Shown piece by piece: positions 1-9,316 of a stretch of 51,048 nt of DNA; within the stretch, counting starts at the first letter, position 1; each line of letters opens with the position of its first letter. The notes beneath the pieces were generated by a model. The model was not told where the DNA came from and made no database searches. It saw only the letters and a program-made list of their open reading frames with translations. The position numbers were made by a program, and so were the translations under genes. The DNA is from an uncultured Fidelibacterota bacterium (GTDB lineage: Bacteria; Fidelibacterota; Marinisomatia; Marinisomatales; TCS55). The DNA lies in assembly GCA_913009735.1 (NCBI GenBank), contig CAJVYU010000007.1, forward strand, positions 1-51,048, given 5' to 3'.

Positions 1-128
1 ATTCTCCCCTTTTACAGGGGAGAAAGCAACCGGACTATTGCCAAAATTTTTCCCCTGTAATAGGGGAAACACAAAGGGGTTAAAAACATATAATTAAATC
101 GTTTCGATAAACGTCTTGGACAGATATG
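1..128. repeat. Terminal dispersed repeat, left copy (inverted relative to right end)
   Basis: Bases 1-24 and 42-128 are matched on the opposite strand by 51003-51026 and 50900-50986. The 24-base block is identical and the 87-base block is the same length in both copies with scattered mismatches. Each copy holds two short hairpins, TTCTCCCC/GGGGAGAA and TTTCCCC/GGGGAAA. Because the repeat sits exactly at both window ends, it is most simply a dispersed intergenic repeat at which assembly stopped. Confidence 0.85.
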
Positions 129-214
129 ATTTCCGCTATTATAGCTTGAATTGGTCTTGCAAGGTGATAAAACAGAAAGCTAAATTTCGGGCTCGTAATT
201 CGACCAAATATTAA
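129..214 (+). other. Leader region upstream of nuoA
   Basis: Non-coding stretch between the terminal repeat and the first complex I gene. It must contain or adjoin the nuo operon promoter unless that promoter lies in the repeat. I see no convincing -35/-10 pair with proper spacing. Confidence 0.3.
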
Positions 215-655
215 ATGTATCGCGACTTCGGAACCATATTTCTCTTCATCCTCCTCGGAATTGTTTTGATATATATGGCGTTATTACTTTCAAAAATTGT
301 TGCTCCAAAGAAGGATACTCCAGACAAACTTTCCACTTATGAATGCGGCGAAGAATCAGAAGGTTCAGCCTGGGTTCAATTCAATATACGATTTTACGTC
401 ATTGCCCTCATTTTCCTCATTTTTGATGTAGAGGTGGTTTTACTATTTCCTTGGGCCGTTGTGTTTAAGGATCTGGGTCTGCTGGCCTTTGTGGAAATGG
501 CCATATTCCTGCTGATTTTAATTGTCGGTCTGGCTTATGTGTGGAAGAAAGGTGATCTGGATTGGGTGAAATACAGTGTGAAATATGGTCACGGACGATA
601 TAGGAAAATTGTCAGAAAAGAAGAAGGAACTTCCATTGGGTCTGCTCGAGAATAG
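215..655 (+). CDS. nuoA: NADH-quinone oxidoreductase subunit A
   Basis: Small membrane subunit of respiratory complex I, part of the junction between the hydrophilic arm and the proton-pumping arm. The 146-residue protein has three hydrophobic segments (about residues 7-27, 60-80 and 87-108). Between the first two it has the conserved quinone-site loop with the YECGEE motif (Cys44). It is slightly longer than typical NuoA because of a charged C-terminal tail that overlaps the start of nuoB by about 70 bases. It is the first gene of a collinear nuoABCDHIJKLMN operon. Confidence 0.96.
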   Translation: MYRDFGTIFLFILLGIVLIYMALLLSKIVAPKKDTPDKLSTYECGEESEGSAWVQFNIRFYVIALIFLIFDVEVVLLFPWAVVFKDLGLLAFVEMAIFLLILIVGLAYVWKKGDLDWVKYSVKYGHGRYRKIVRKEEGTSIGSARE

Positions 656-1127
656 ATTTCAGGATAATGTTGTCGTTGCCAGCATGGATAAATTACTGAG
701 CTGGGCACGATCTGCATCCCCCTGGTTTTTCCAATTCGGACTAGCATGCTGCGCCATTGAAATGATGGCTACGGCGGCCAGCCGCTATGACCTCATGCGT
801 ATTGGTATGCTTCCCCGCTCATCACCACGACAGGCCGATGTTATGATTGTTGCCGGAACCGTAACCATGAAAATGGCCTTGCGGATTAAAAAATTGTATG
901 AGCAAATGGCAGATCCGAAATACGTTATTGCCATGGGTAGCTGCGCCACCAGCGGCGGTCCTTACTGGCAGTATGGATACCATGTATTAAAAGGTGTCGA
1001 CCTGGTCATTCCGGTGGATGTATACATTCCCGGTTGTCCACCCAGACCCGAAGCATTGATTGAAGGACTGCTCAAACTTCAGGAAAAAATTAAAACAGAT
1101 CGCCCCCTGACAAAAAAGATCGCATGA
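585..1127 (+). CDS. nuoB: NADH-quinone oxidoreductase subunit B
   Basis: Carries the terminal [4Fe-4S] cluster N2, which passes electrons to quinone at the NuoB/NuoD interface. All four ligands are visible: the tandem Cys55-Cys56 in the GLACCAIEM context, Cys120 in GSCAT and Cys151 in PGCPP. At 180 residues it is of normal family length. The start used is the ATG inside the 3' end of nuoA; a later initiator would shorten a poorly conserved leader without touching the domain. It overlaps nuoC by ATGA. Confidence 0.96.
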   Translation: MVTDDIGKLSEKKKELPLGLLENRFQDNVVVASMDKLLSWARSASPWFFQFGLACCAIEMMATAASRYDLMRIGMLPRSSPRQADVMIVAGTVTMKMALRIKKLYEQMADPKYVIAMGSCATSGGPYWQYGYHVLKGVDLVIPVDVYIPGCPPRPEALIEGLLKLQEKIKTDRPLTKKIA

Positions 1128-2014
1128 GTGACGAACAAGCAAAGTTGATTCAGGAAGCAGTCGCTAAAGCCCTGGCGGGTGATATGGACATGATCAATAA
1201 TATTGAAGATCGTGTTACAAGATCTAAAGCAAAAGCTGCTCTGGTAAAAGCAAAGCGGGAAGCAAAAAAGTCTTCAGCTACTGAGAGTGAAAAGCCCACA
1301 TCAGCGCCACCTGTAAAACCGTCTGCGGGCGATGAAAAATTATCGTTCATTGACGAGGTTGTTGCAAAAGCCCTGGCCGGCGATATGGACGCCATCAATA
1401 ATATTGAAGATCGCATTACACGATCTAAAGCAAAAGCTGCACTGGTAAAAGCAAAACGGGAAGCGAAAAAAGCCGCTGTTACTTCTGAAGAAACACCTCA
1501 AGTTGAAAGTATCCCAGCGGAAAAATCATTGAATCAAAAAGTGGCTGAAGCCATTGAAAAGAAATTCCCCTCCTCATTGACCGGTGATGATGTTGATGGA
1601 CATATTCAACTTAAGGGTGACGATTGGTTTAACATTGCACACTATCTAAAAGACAACCCGGATTTTCTATTTGATTCATTGCAGTGCATTACCGGGTTTG
1701 ACTTAGGTTTAGAAAACGATTTGGAAGTACGCTATAATCTGCACTCCATGACTCATAACCACGCAATTGAAATTCGCATTCAAACGGATCGTAAAAATCC
1801 GAAAATTCCATCAGTTGAACAGGTATGGCGGATTGGCGATTGGTTCGAGCGTGAAACGTACGACATGTATGGAATCATTTTTGAGGGTCATCGCAATATG
1901 ACACGGATTTTACTTCCGGATGATTGGGAAGGATGGCCATTGCTGAAAGATTATGAAGCACAGGAAACATATCACGGCATCGTGGTACCAAAGGTGAAAG
2001 AGGGATGGGAGTAG
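1124..2014 (+). CDS. nuoC: NADH-quinone oxidoreductase subunit C with duplicated N-terminal cassette
   Basis: Hydrophilic 30 kDa-type subunit of complex I. The canonical NuoC domain occupies about residues 135-296 and ends with the family signature around [11 protein letters not shown] and the [17 protein letters not shown] region. The first ~130 residues are unusual: two near-identical 37-residue segments (about residues 13-49 and 80-116) rich in Ala, Lys and Arg, separated by a Ser/Pro/Thr-rich linker and predicted helical. Typical NuoC proteins lack this. The start overlaps the nuoB stop and there is no alternative start between the cassette and the domain that would better fit the operon spacing. 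Confidence 0.93.
   Translation: MSDEQAKLIQEAVAKALAGDMDMINNIEDRVTRSKAKAALVKAKREAKKSSATESEKPTSAPPVKPSAGDEKLSFIDEVVAKALAGDMDAINNIEDRITRSKAKAALVKAKREAKKAAVTSEETPQVESIPAEKSLNQKVAEAIEKKFPSSLTGDDVDGHIQLKGDDWFNIAHYLKDNPDFLFDSLQCITGFDLGLENDLEVRYNLHSMTHNHAIEIRIQTDRKNPKIPSVEQVWRIGDWFERETYDMYGIIFEGHRNMTRILLPDDWEGWPLLKDYEAQETYHGIVVPKVKEGWE
1160..1471 (+). repeat. Direct repeat inside nuoC (two 111-base units, 201-base period)
   Basis: Units start at 1160 and 1361. By hand alignment they differ at about 14 of 111 bases, yet the encoded 37 residues differ at only two (Met to Ala, Val to Ile). Most differences are therefore synonymous, which suggests that both copies are kept by selection at the protein level. 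Confidence 0.85.
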
Positions 2015-3123
2015 TACACGGCGATTTAATGACACTGAATATTGGGCCTCAACATCCCAGTACGCATGGTGTTTTACGATTAAGAGTAAAAACGGATGGT
2101 GAAATCATTTCGGAAGTGGAACCGGTCATCGGTTACCTGCACCGCTGTTTTGAAAAGCATTGTGAGAATGTGACGTATGAGCAAGTGATCCCGTACACCG
2201 ACCGCTGCGATTATATTGCTGCCATGAATAACAATTTTGGCTATGCAGTTGCGGTGGAAGAACTCATGGATTTACATGTTCCGGATCGTGTTGAACATAT
2301 TCGGGTGATTGTTTCTGAGCTCAACCGCCTTGCCAGTCACTTATTAGCGCTGGGTACATTCGGGTTGGATGTCGGCGCCTTTACTCCTTTCTTATATATG
2401 TTCCGTGACCGGGAACGAATTTTAGATTTATTTGAAGTGCTATGCGGCGCAAGGCTATTATACAATTATATCTGGGTGGGTGGCCTTTCTCATGATTTTC
2501 CAAAAGGGTTTGAAGAAAAGATTATAGACTTTTTAGATTATTTTGAACCCCAGTTGGATGAATATAATGGTATTTTAACGTACAATAAAATTTTCATTGA
2601 ACGTACTGCTGATGTGGGTGTGTTACCCGCAGAAGTGGCCATCAGTTACGGAGTGACCGGTCCAAACTTGCGTGGTTCGGGAGTTAAGTGGGATTTACGT
2701 AAGGATGATACGTACTCCATCTATGAACAATTTGATTTTAACATTCCGGTTGGTACCGGCACCGTAGGCACGGTTGGCGATTGCTGGGACCGGTATTATG
2801 TGCGCATGCTGGAGATGACTGAAAGTATCAAGATTATCCGCCAGGCAGTAAAAGCACTTCCTTCCGGTGATGTGCATCAGGCATTGCCCAAAAAGATCCG
2901 ACCGCCTAAAGGTTCGGTGTATAAACGTACAGAATCACCCCGCGGGGATTTGGGATACTATATCGAAAGTGATGGTTCTCCGGTACCATATCGGTTGAAG
3001 ATGCGTTCACCTGCCTTCACTGCGTTGAGCGTTATGGGTGAAATTGCTTCAGGCTGGATGATGTCCGATGTCCTGGCTATTCTTGGAAGTTTGGATATTG
3101 TATTAGGTGAAATTGACCGATGA
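2005..3123 (+). CDS. nuoD: NADH-quinone oxidoreductase subunit D
   Basis: The 49 kDa-type subunit, related to the large subunit of [NiFe] hydrogenases, which forms the quinone-binding cavity with NuoB. The hallmark GPQHPSTHGVLRL is near the N-terminus and HRCFEKHCEN (loop lining the quinone site) follows; the C-terminus ends in the usual VLGEIDR. At 372 residues it is a stand-alone NuoD, not the NuoCD fusion of enterobacteria. The ATG at 2005 overlaps nuoC; an internal ATG at 2029 (MTLNIGPQHP) is an equally plausible start. Confidence 0.96.
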   Translation: MGVVHGDLMTLNIGPQHPSTHGVLRLRVKTDGEIISEVEPVIGYLHRCFEKHCENVTYEQVIPYTDRCDYIAAMNNNFGYAVAVEELMDLHVPDRVEHIRVIVSELNRLASHLLALGTFGLDVGAFTPFLYMFRDRERILDLFEVLCGARLLYNYIWVGGLSHDFPKGFEEKIIDFLDYFEPQLDEYNGILTYNKIFIERTADVGVLPAEVAISYGVTGPNLRGSGVKWDLRKDDTYSIYEQFDFNIPVGTGTVGTVGDCWDRYYVRMLEMTESIKIIRQAVKALPSGDVHQALPKKIRPPKGSVYKRTESPRGDLGYYIESDGSPVPYRLKMRSPAFTALSVMGEIASGWMMSDVLAILGSLDIVLGEIDR

Positions 3124-4196
3124 CCATAGATCAATTAATTAACTGGATACCCTTTGGCGCTGATTGGCCGGCAACGACCTTTTTTATCGCCGTACTGGTT
3201 TGTGCATTGATTATCTTTATATTTATTGCTGCCTATGCGTTGACGGCTATTTATGGTGAAGTAAAAATTTCATCATTTATGCAGGATAAAGTTGGACCTA
3301 TGGGGCAGGGTGTTGGTTTTCATACCGGCAAATTTGGTTTATTGCAACCGGTTGCTGATGCACTAAAACTTTTGTTAAAAGAAGATATTATTCCTGCCTT
3401 AGCAGATAAAAAATTATTTATTATGGCACCTTTTGTTGTATTCATTGGTGCCTTTATTTCCTTTGCTGCATTACCTTTTAATCAACATACTATCGTAGCC
3501 GATTTAAATATTGGTATTTTTTATATTTTGGCTGTGGGTTCTTTGAGTGTCATCGGTATTATTCTGGCAGGCTGGGGTTCCAATAATAAATGGTCGCTAT
3601 ATGGCGGAATGCGTTCGGCGGCGCAAATAGTGAGTTATGAAATTCCGGCAGGACTGTCCATTGTTACTGTTATTATGCTCACCGGAACGCTGAGTATGCA
3701 GGGGATTATTGAGTTTCAAACCGGAACTATTTGGGGTATTTTTCCCAATTGGATTATTTTTAATAATCCGTTCTCGTTTATTGCTTTTTTCCTCTTTTTC
3801 ATCAGCGGAGTGGCGGAATGTAACCGAACACCATTTGATATTCCTGAAGCGGAATCGGAATTGGTTGCCGGGGCTTTTACTGAATATTCCGGGTTACGCT
3901 ATGCCTTTTTCTTTTTGAGTGAATATGCTGAAATGTTTGTCGTTAGCGCTGTTGCCACAACTGCGTTCTTAGGCGGATGGCTCAGTCCGGTTTCAGGATA
4001 TTTTGAAGGTCCGGTCTGGGGGTTGTTTTGGTTTATGGGTAAATCGTTATTTTTGGTATTTGTTATGCTGTGGTTCCGCTGGACATTCCCGCGCTTACGT
4101 GTGGATCAGCTCATGAGCGTATGTTGGAAAGTATTTTTACCTTTTACATTAGTAAACATTTTTGGTGTGGCCATCTGGAGCCTGATTGTAGGATAA
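3120..4196 (+). CDS. nuoH: NADH-quinone oxidoreductase subunit H
   Basis: Membrane subunit that docks the quinone-reducing arm onto the proton pump and contains part of the quinone tunnel and the E-channel. It has about eight or nine transmembrane segments, and the conserved acidic loop is present as ECNRTPFDIPEAESELVAG, followed by TEYSGLRYAFFFLSEYA. The 358-residue length is normal. It overlaps the nuoD stop by four bases. No nuoE, F or G lies between nuoD and nuoH, where they sit in NADH-type operons. Confidence 0.97.
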   Translation: MTIDQLINWIPFGADWPATTFFIAVLVCALIIFIFIAAYALTAIYGEVKISSFMQDKVGPMGQGVGFHTGKFGLLQPVADALKLLLKEDIIPALADKKLFIMAPFVVFIGAFISFAALPFNQHTIVADLNIGIFYILAVGSLSVIGIILAGWGSNNKWSLYGGMRSAAQIVSYEIPAGLSIVTVIMLTGTLSMQGIIEFQTGTIWGIFPNWIIFNNPFSFIAFFLFFISGVAECNRTPFDIPEAESELVAGAFTEYSGLRYAFFFLSEYAEMFVVSAVATTAFLGGWLSPVSGYFEGPVWGLFWFMGKSLFLVFVMLWFRWTFPRLRVDQLMSVCWKVFLPFTLVNIFGVAIWSLIVG

Positions 4197-4197
4197 T

Positions 4198-4782
4198 ATG
4201 TCAAAATACTTTCGTAATATATTTGAATCGATCTCCACCATGCTGACCGGGATGGGAATTACCTGGTGGCATATGATGAAAATTCGTAAGAACAATGTGA
4301 CGTTACAATATCCCGAAGAACGCTGGCCCCGCCCGGAACGTAATATCGGTTTTGATTTCAGCGAATACAATATCATTCGTTCCCGTTTGCAGGTGGATAT
4401 CGATGATTGCATCGGTTGCATGAAATGCGAACGTGCTTGTCCGGTTCAATGTATTAAAATTCAAACGGTCAAGTCCGGAGCCAGAGGGGAAGATCTGCAG
4501 GATATTAGCCACACCGGACTGACGTCCAACGGAACGAAAAAAGCACTGATTGTGCTTCGGTTTGACATTGATTTGAGCGAGTGCTGTTATTGCAATTTGT
4601 GCACCTATCCATGTCCGGAGGATTGTATCTATATGACCGGCGGACCCAATTCGAATAAACATCCCATCGACTATGAATTTTCACAATACGATCGAAATGA
4701 ATTAATTTTCAAATTTGCCAAGGAAGTCGAAGAAGAAAAAATGGCGAAATACTTACCCAAAAAAGAGAAGGTTGAAGCCTAA
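4198..4782 (+). CDS. nuoI: NADH-quinone oxidoreductase subunit I (2x[4Fe-4S] ferredoxin-like)
   Basis: Peripheral subunit carrying clusters N6a and N6b that feed electrons to NuoB. Two CxxCxxCxxxCP motifs are complete: Cys71, 74, 77 and 81 (CIGCMKCERACP), and Cys129, 132, 135 and 139 (CCYCNLCTYPCP), with further Cys after each motif. The linker between the two motifs is about 45 residues. The N-terminus has an amphipathic segment that lies on the membrane. It starts right after nuoH and its stop overlaps the nuoJ start. Confidence 0.96.
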   Translation: MSKYFRNIFESISTMLTGMGITWWHMMKIRKNNVTLQYPEERWPRPERNIGFDFSEYNIIRSRLQVDIDDCIGCMKCERACPVQCIKIQTVKSGARGEDLQDISHTGLTSNGTKKALIVLRFDIDLSECCYCNLCTYPCPEDCIYMTGGPNSNKHPIDYEFSQYDRNELIFKFAKEVEEEKMAKYLPKKEKVEA

Positions 4783-5270
4783 TGGCTGATTTGGCATTTT
4801 GGATGATTGTTTTGTTAACGATCGGTTCAGCTGCAACCGTCGTGCTCAATCGAAAATTGGTATATTCGGCAATTGCGCTGCTATTTACATTCTTTGGAAT
4901 TGCCGGGTTGTATGTGTTCCTTTGGGCTGATTTCTTAGCCGGTGTCCAAGTGATTATTTATGTGGGCGGTATCCTGGTATTGATCATTTTTGGCATCATG
5001 CTCACAAACCGAATTACGTCTGTTAATATTTCCCACACCAGTGTCCAGCGTGGATTAGGTGCCTTTGTTGTATTGGGGCTTCTAGCCATTTTGGTTACTA
5101 TGATTAATACAACTCCATGGCTTCAAGCCGAAGCAGTGGAGCCGGTTCAGACAGTCGGCAAAGTTGGATATTTATTAATGATGGATTATTTGCTTCCCTT
5201 TGAAGTTGCATCCCTTTTGCTGCTTGCGGCTTTGATGGGTGCGGCCATGTTATCAAGGAAATCAAATTGA
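4782..5270 (+). CDS. nuoJ: NADH-quinone oxidoreductase subunit J
   Basis: Membrane subunit at the heel of the pump. The 162-residue protein has five hydrophobic segments, including the conserved third helix region around YVGGILVLIIFGIML, which carries the pi-bulge linked to conformational coupling. It overlaps nuoI by one base and nuoK by four, consistent with translational coupling through the operon. Confidence 0.95.
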   Translation: MADLAFWMIVLLTIGSAATVVLNRKLVYSAIALLFTFFGIAGLYVFLWADFLAGVQVIIYVGGILVLIIFGIMLTNRITSVNISHTSVQRGLGAFVVLGLLAILVTMINTTPWLQAEAVEPVQTVGKVGYLLMMDYLLPFEVASLLLLAALMGAAMLSRKSN

Positions 5271-5575
5271 TGGATAATCTAAATACATATTTATCCATAG
5301 CTGCGATACTATTTTCCCTGGGTATGTTCGGTGTCATCACCCGTCGCAATGCAATCGCCGTGCTCATGGGGATCGAATTAATTTTAAATTCGGCAAATTT
5401 AAATTTTCTCGCTTTTGCAAAATTTGGCGGAATGAATATGTCCGGACACATTTTTGCTCTTTTCGTTATTATCATGGCAGCAGCGGAAGCAGCGGTAGCA
5501 TTAGCGATTATTATTAATATTTATAATAATTACAAAACCATTAATGTGGATGACGTGAGGGAACTCCGGCAATGA
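5267..5575 (+). CDS. nuoK: NADH-quinone oxidoreductase subunit K
   Basis: Small three-helix membrane subunit (102 residues), homologous to MrpC. The two membrane-embedded glutamates needed for proton translocation are visible: one in the MGIELILNSANLN segment and one in AAAEAAVALAI. It overlaps the neighbouring genes at both ends by four bases. Confidence 0.96.
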   Translation: MMDNLNTYLSIAAILFSLGMFGVITRRNAIAVLMGIELILNSANLNFLAFAKFGGMNMSGHIFALFVIIMAAAEAAVALAIIINIYNNYKTINVDDVRELRQ

Positions 5576-7623
5576 CAGGAAATATGTTTATCAATTATTC
5601 ATTATTGATCTTGTTTTTGCCCGTGGCAGCATTTACGATTCAGATTTTTATCGGCAAACGCCTGCCGAGGCAGGGTGACTGGGTATCCATTGGTGCGGTG
5701 ATCATTACTCTCGTCCTGGCGATTGCCATGTTTGCATCCATGTTGTTTGGACATGATCCGAATTTTTCACAAGAAGCTTCTTTTACGTGGCTGGATATGG
5801 GAGTATTTAAAATCGAGCTTGGCTTCCTGGTGGATAATATCACAATCACCATGCTTCTTGTGGTAGCTCTTATTTCAACCATGACGCACATTTTTTCATT
5901 GAAATACATGGAAGGTGATATTCGCTATTCCAGATATTATGCATACCTCGGACTATTTACATTCAGCATGAATGGCATCGTCCTGGCCAATAATCTTATT
6001 TCCATGTATATGTTTTGGGAATTGGTGGGAGTCAGTTCTTATCTGTTAATTGGCCATTGGTATGAAAAAGATTCTGCTTCCGATGCAGCTAAGAAAGCAT
6101 TTTTAACCAATCGCGTAGGTGACATTGGTTTTTTCATTGGCATCTTGCTGATTTTTTCATCGTTGGGTACATTTGTCTTTTCAGAAATTTATGATGGTAT
6201 TGCAGCCGGTCAATTGGGCGGCACAGTATTGACTTTTGCCGGTATTGGTTTGTTTTTAGGTGCTATGGGAAAATCATCCCAATTCCCGCTGCATATTTGG
6301 CTGCCGGACGCCATGGAAGGTCCCACACCTGTTTCCGCATTGATGCACGCTGCGACCATGGTAGCCGCCGGTGTGTATTTAGTCGTGCGTTTATTTCCGC
6401 TATTTACTCCGGATGCATTGCTTGTGATTGCCTATGTGGGTGGTTTTACGGCCCTGTTTGCTGCAACGATTGCCGTGACCCAGAATGATATTAAAAAAGT
6501 GCTGGCTTACTCCACGGTGAGTCAGTTGGGATATATGATACTGTCTGTGGGAACGGGAGCATATATTGCCGGTTTCTTCCACTTAGTGACTCATGCTATG
6601 TTTAAAGCGTGTTTATTTTATGGTTCCGGTTCGGTGATTCATTCCATGCATCATGCTCTGGATAAAAAACACGATCACAAAACCGATCCCCAGGATATGC
6701 GCAACATGGGCGGTTTTAAAAAGAAAATGCCCATTACCTATTGGGCAATGCTGATTTGTACATTGGCAATTTCCGGTGTGCCTTTATTTTCAGGATTCTT
6801 ATCAAAAGATGCCATATTAGCCGGAACATTATCATTTGCCAGTCAGAATCCCGGACATTTCTTGTTACCGGTGTTTGGTTTTGGAGCAGCGGCCATTACG
6901 GCGTTTTACATGTTCCGCTTAATGATTATGACGTTCCACGGTAAACCGCAAATGCCGGAAATTTATGATGACATCCACGAATCGCCGAAGGAAATGACTT
7001 TCCCGCTTGTTGTATTGAGCTCATTGAGCATTTTTATTTTCTACACGTTACCGTATTTCAATCCATTTTCTGATGAAGGCTGGTTTTCGGAAATGATTGT
7101 GGCAAGTGATTCGGTTGTCCCCGGCAATGAAACAGCGCATTACATTGCGGAAGGGATTCATCATGTACATTATTATGCAATGGCGCTGTCGTTAATTGTT
7201 GCAGCGCTGGGGATTTTTCTTTCCTGGACAATGTACTTTAAGAAAAAAATATCTGCTGACGGTTGGGCGAAAAAATTAAAGCCCATATACAATCTATCCT
7301 TCAACAAATACTTTTTCGACGAAAACTATAACCAATATTTATATCAACCATTTTTAAAACTTTCCAATCTGGTGGCATACATCGATTGGGACTTGTATGA
7401 TAAGTATTTCATTAATGGATTCGGTCGTGTAACAAAACTATTTTCATTTTTTACCGGCCGGTTAGATTATGATGGACTTGACCAAACAATAATCGACGGC
7501 ATTGGCCGCAGTACTCGCCGTGCAGGCGGAGTATTGAAGTATTTACAAACAGGACGACTGCAAAGTTATCTCTTGTTTGCCCTTTTAGGAGTCATTCTAT
7601 TGGTATTGTTTCAGTCATTTTAA
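5572..7623 (+). CDS. nuoL: NADH-quinone oxidoreductase subunit L
   Basis: Distal antiporter-like proton-pumping subunit, homologous to MrpA. The 683-residue protein has many transmembrane helices, the family motifs MYMFWELVGVSSYLLIG and GKSSQFPLHIWLPDAMEGPTPVSALMHAATMV, and the discontinuous-helix Lys/His residues around HAMFKACLFYGSGS. The C-terminal part includes the long lateral helix and a final anchor helix. It is longer than the E. coli protein, mostly after the conserved core (about residue 500 onward). It is followed by a 136-base gap, the only large gap inside the nuo operon. Confidence 0.96.
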   Translation: MTGNMFINYSLLILFLPVAAFTIQIFIGKRLPRQGDWVSIGAVIITLVLAIAMFASMLFGHDPNFSQEASFTWLDMGVFKIELGFLVDNITITMLLVVALISTMTHIFSLKYMEGDIRYSRYYAYLGLFTFSMNGIVLANNLISMYMFWELVGVSSYLLIGHWYEKDSASDAAKKAFLTNRVGDIGFFIGILLIFSSLGTFVFSEIYDGIAAGQLGGTVLTFAGIGLFLGAMGKSSQFPLHIWLPDAMEGPTPVSALMHAATMVAAGVYLVVRLFPLFTPDALLVIAYVGGFTALFAATIAVTQNDIKKVLAYSTVSQLGYMILSVGTGAYIAGFFHLVTHAMFKACLFYGSGSVIHSMHHALDKKHDHKTDPQDMRNMGGFKKKMPITYWAMLICTLAISGVPLFSGFLSKDAILAGTLSFASQNPGHFLLPVFGFGAAAITAFYMFRLMIMTFHGKPQMPEIYDDIHESPKEMTFPLVVLSSLSIFIFYTLPYFNPFSDEGWFSEMIVASDSVVPGNETAHYIAEGIHHVHYYAMALSLIVAALGIFLSWTMYFKKKISADGWAKKLKPIYNLSFNKYFFDENYNQYLYQPFLKLSNLVAYIDWDLYDKYFINGFGRVTKLFSFFTGRLDYDGLDQTIIDGIGRSTRRAGGVLKYLQTGRLQSYLLFALLGVILLVLFQSF

Positions 7624-7732
7624 GAATCCTTTGATAAACCGAATGTGTGAAGAAAAAAAAGTTAAAATTTTTAACTTGTCCGCTGTAGGAACGCAGGCGG
7701 GTTTGTGCAATAGGTTTTGCAAATGGATCTTT
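7622..7732. repeat. Degenerate MITE-like element between nuoL and nuoM
   Basis: The ends form an imperfect inverted repeat: AGAATCCTTTGATAAACC at the left, and the reverse complement of the right end reads AGATCCATTTGCAAAACC. The interior shares GAAGAAA...GTTAAAATTT on the left and TTTGTG..GGTTTTGCAAA on the right with the element at 50573-50784, so both look like one family. It contains the palindrome GTTAAAATTTTTAAC at 7661-7675 and no ORF. Confidence 0.5.
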
Positions 7733-7759
7733 TAGATTTGAAAGGTTAAAGGAAAAGGA

Positions 7760-9310
7760 ATGGAAACAAACATTCTAAGTTGGATTATTTGGATTCCCCT
7801 TTTGGGTATGGCGGCGATCGCCTTTGTTCCCAGGGGAAAAACAAAAGCAATCAAAATCATCACTGCTGTTGCAACGGGTGTCCAGTTTTTAGCGACCCTT
7901 GGACTATTGTCTCAGTTTGATTTGTCCACTGGCGGATTCCAGTTTATGGAAAGAGCAACTTGGATACCTTCATTTAATATTACCTATATTTTAGGCGTCG
8001 ATGGTTTGAGTTTACCCATGGTGATATTGACGGGATTGTTGTTTTTCCTGTCAACATTTGTTAGTTGGAATATCAACCGTGCAGTAAAGGGTTATTTCTC
8101 TTTGTTTTTATTATTGGATATTGGCATCATGGGTGTTTTTCTATCTCTTGATTTCTTTCTCTTTTATGTATTCTGGGAAGTGATGCTTTTACCCATGTTT
8201 TTCCTGATTGGTATGTGGGGCGGTCCGCAACGAGAATACGCTGCCATCAAGTTCTTCCTGTACACATTGGTTGGATCCGTATTGATGCTGATCGCCATCC
8301 TTGCGCTGTATTTCACCTGTGGTCGAACATTTGATATGTTGCTGCTCATGGAAACGGCTCCCACTGCCTTAAATGGAGTCATGTGGTGGGGGATGAGTGC
8401 CATCAAAGTTATATGGGTATTACTCTTTATTGGTTTTGCCATAAAAGTACCTGTTTTTCCATTCCATACGTGGCTTCCACTGGCACACGTAGAAGCACCC
8501 ACAGCCATTTCCGTTATTCTTGCCGGAATCCTTTTGAAACTTGGGATTTACGGTATGCTGCGAATAAATTATTCCATGTTACCAGGAGCCGTCTGGTGGT
8601 TTGCCGGAGCATTGGCAGTGCTGGGATTAATAAATGTTATATGGGGAGCCATGTGCGCTTTGGCACAAAAAGATCTAAAAAAGCTGGTGGCCTATTCCAG
8701 TGTGAATCACATGGGCTATATTTTGATTGGGATGTCCGCTGTCATTGCTGCCGGAGCAGCGAATGGAAATAATGTTTTAGCTGCACAAGCCGGTTTGGGC
8801 GGAGCAGTATTTCTGATGTTTAATCACGGAACGATATCAGCCATGCTGTTTATTTTGGTCGGTGTTATTTATGAACGTGCACATCATCGTGACATTGAAG
8901 GCTTCGGCGGGTTGGCAACCCGAATGCCGATTTATTCCGGTATTGTAGCCTTAGCATTTTTTGCCGGTCTTGGTTTACCGGGCTTTTCCGGGTTTATCAG
9001 TGAAGCCATGTGTTTCATCGGTGCATTCCCTGTTTTTAAAGGAATTGTTATTGCGTCAACCATTGGTATTTTATTGAATGCTACCTATTTCCTCTGGGCG
9101 TTTCAACGGATTTTCCTGGGGACCTTGAATGAAAAATATAAGGACCTGCCGGAAATAAACCGGATGGAACTTTTCACAGTGATTCCCCTGGCGGTTATCA
9201 CATTATTTTTGGGTATTTATCCCAAACCGTTTTTGGATTTGATCAGCAGTACTATGAATGTGATTATTGATACAGTGGCAAACGTTAGCAGTTTTGCAGG
9301 AGTTTTTTAA
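7760..9310 (+). CDS. nuoM: NADH-quinone oxidoreductase subunit M
   Basis: Central antiporter-like proton-pumping subunit, homologous to MrpD. The 516-residue polytopic protein contains the glutamate helix (FYVFWEVMLLPMFFLIG), the lysine helix (GFAIKVPVFPFHTWLPLAHVEAPTAISV) and the discontinuous helix around FNHGTISAMLFILVG. Length is normal. A good ribosome-binding site (AAAGGAAAAGG) precedes the ATG. It is separated from nuoL by the short repeat element and from nuoN by six bases. Confidence 0.96.
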   Translation: METNILSWIIWIPLLGMAAIAFVPRGKTKAIKIITAVATGVQFLATLGLLSQFDLSTGGFQFMERATWIPSFNITYILGVDGLSLPMVILTGLLFFLSTFVSWNINRAVKGYFSLFLLLDIGIMGVFLSLDFFLFYVFWEVMLLPMFFLIGMWGGPQREYAAIKFFLYTLVGSVLMLIAILALYFTCGRTFDMLLLMETAPTALNGVMWWGMSAIKVIWVLLFIGFAIKVPVFPFHTWLPLAHVEAPTAISVILAGILLKLGIYGMLRINYSMLPGAVWWFAGALAVLGLINVIWGAMCALAQKDLKKLVAYSSVNHMGYILIGMSAVIAAGAANGNNVLAAQAGLGGAVFLMFNHGTISAMLFILVGVIYERAHHRDIEGFGGLATRMPIYSGIVALAFFAGLGLPGFSGFISEAMCFIGAFPVFKGIVIASTIGILLNATYFLWAFQRIFLGTLNEKYKDLPEINRMELFTVIPLAVITLFLGIYPKPFLDLISSTMNVIIDTVANVSSFAGVF

Positions 9311-9316
9311 ACGAAC

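Noticed and set aside
1150-1416. 88-residue ORF on the minus strand inside nuoC
   Set aside because: It mirrors the internal duplicated cassette of nuoC; repetitive Ala/Ser/Phe composition comes from the complement of Ala/Lys codons and there is no ribosome-binding site.
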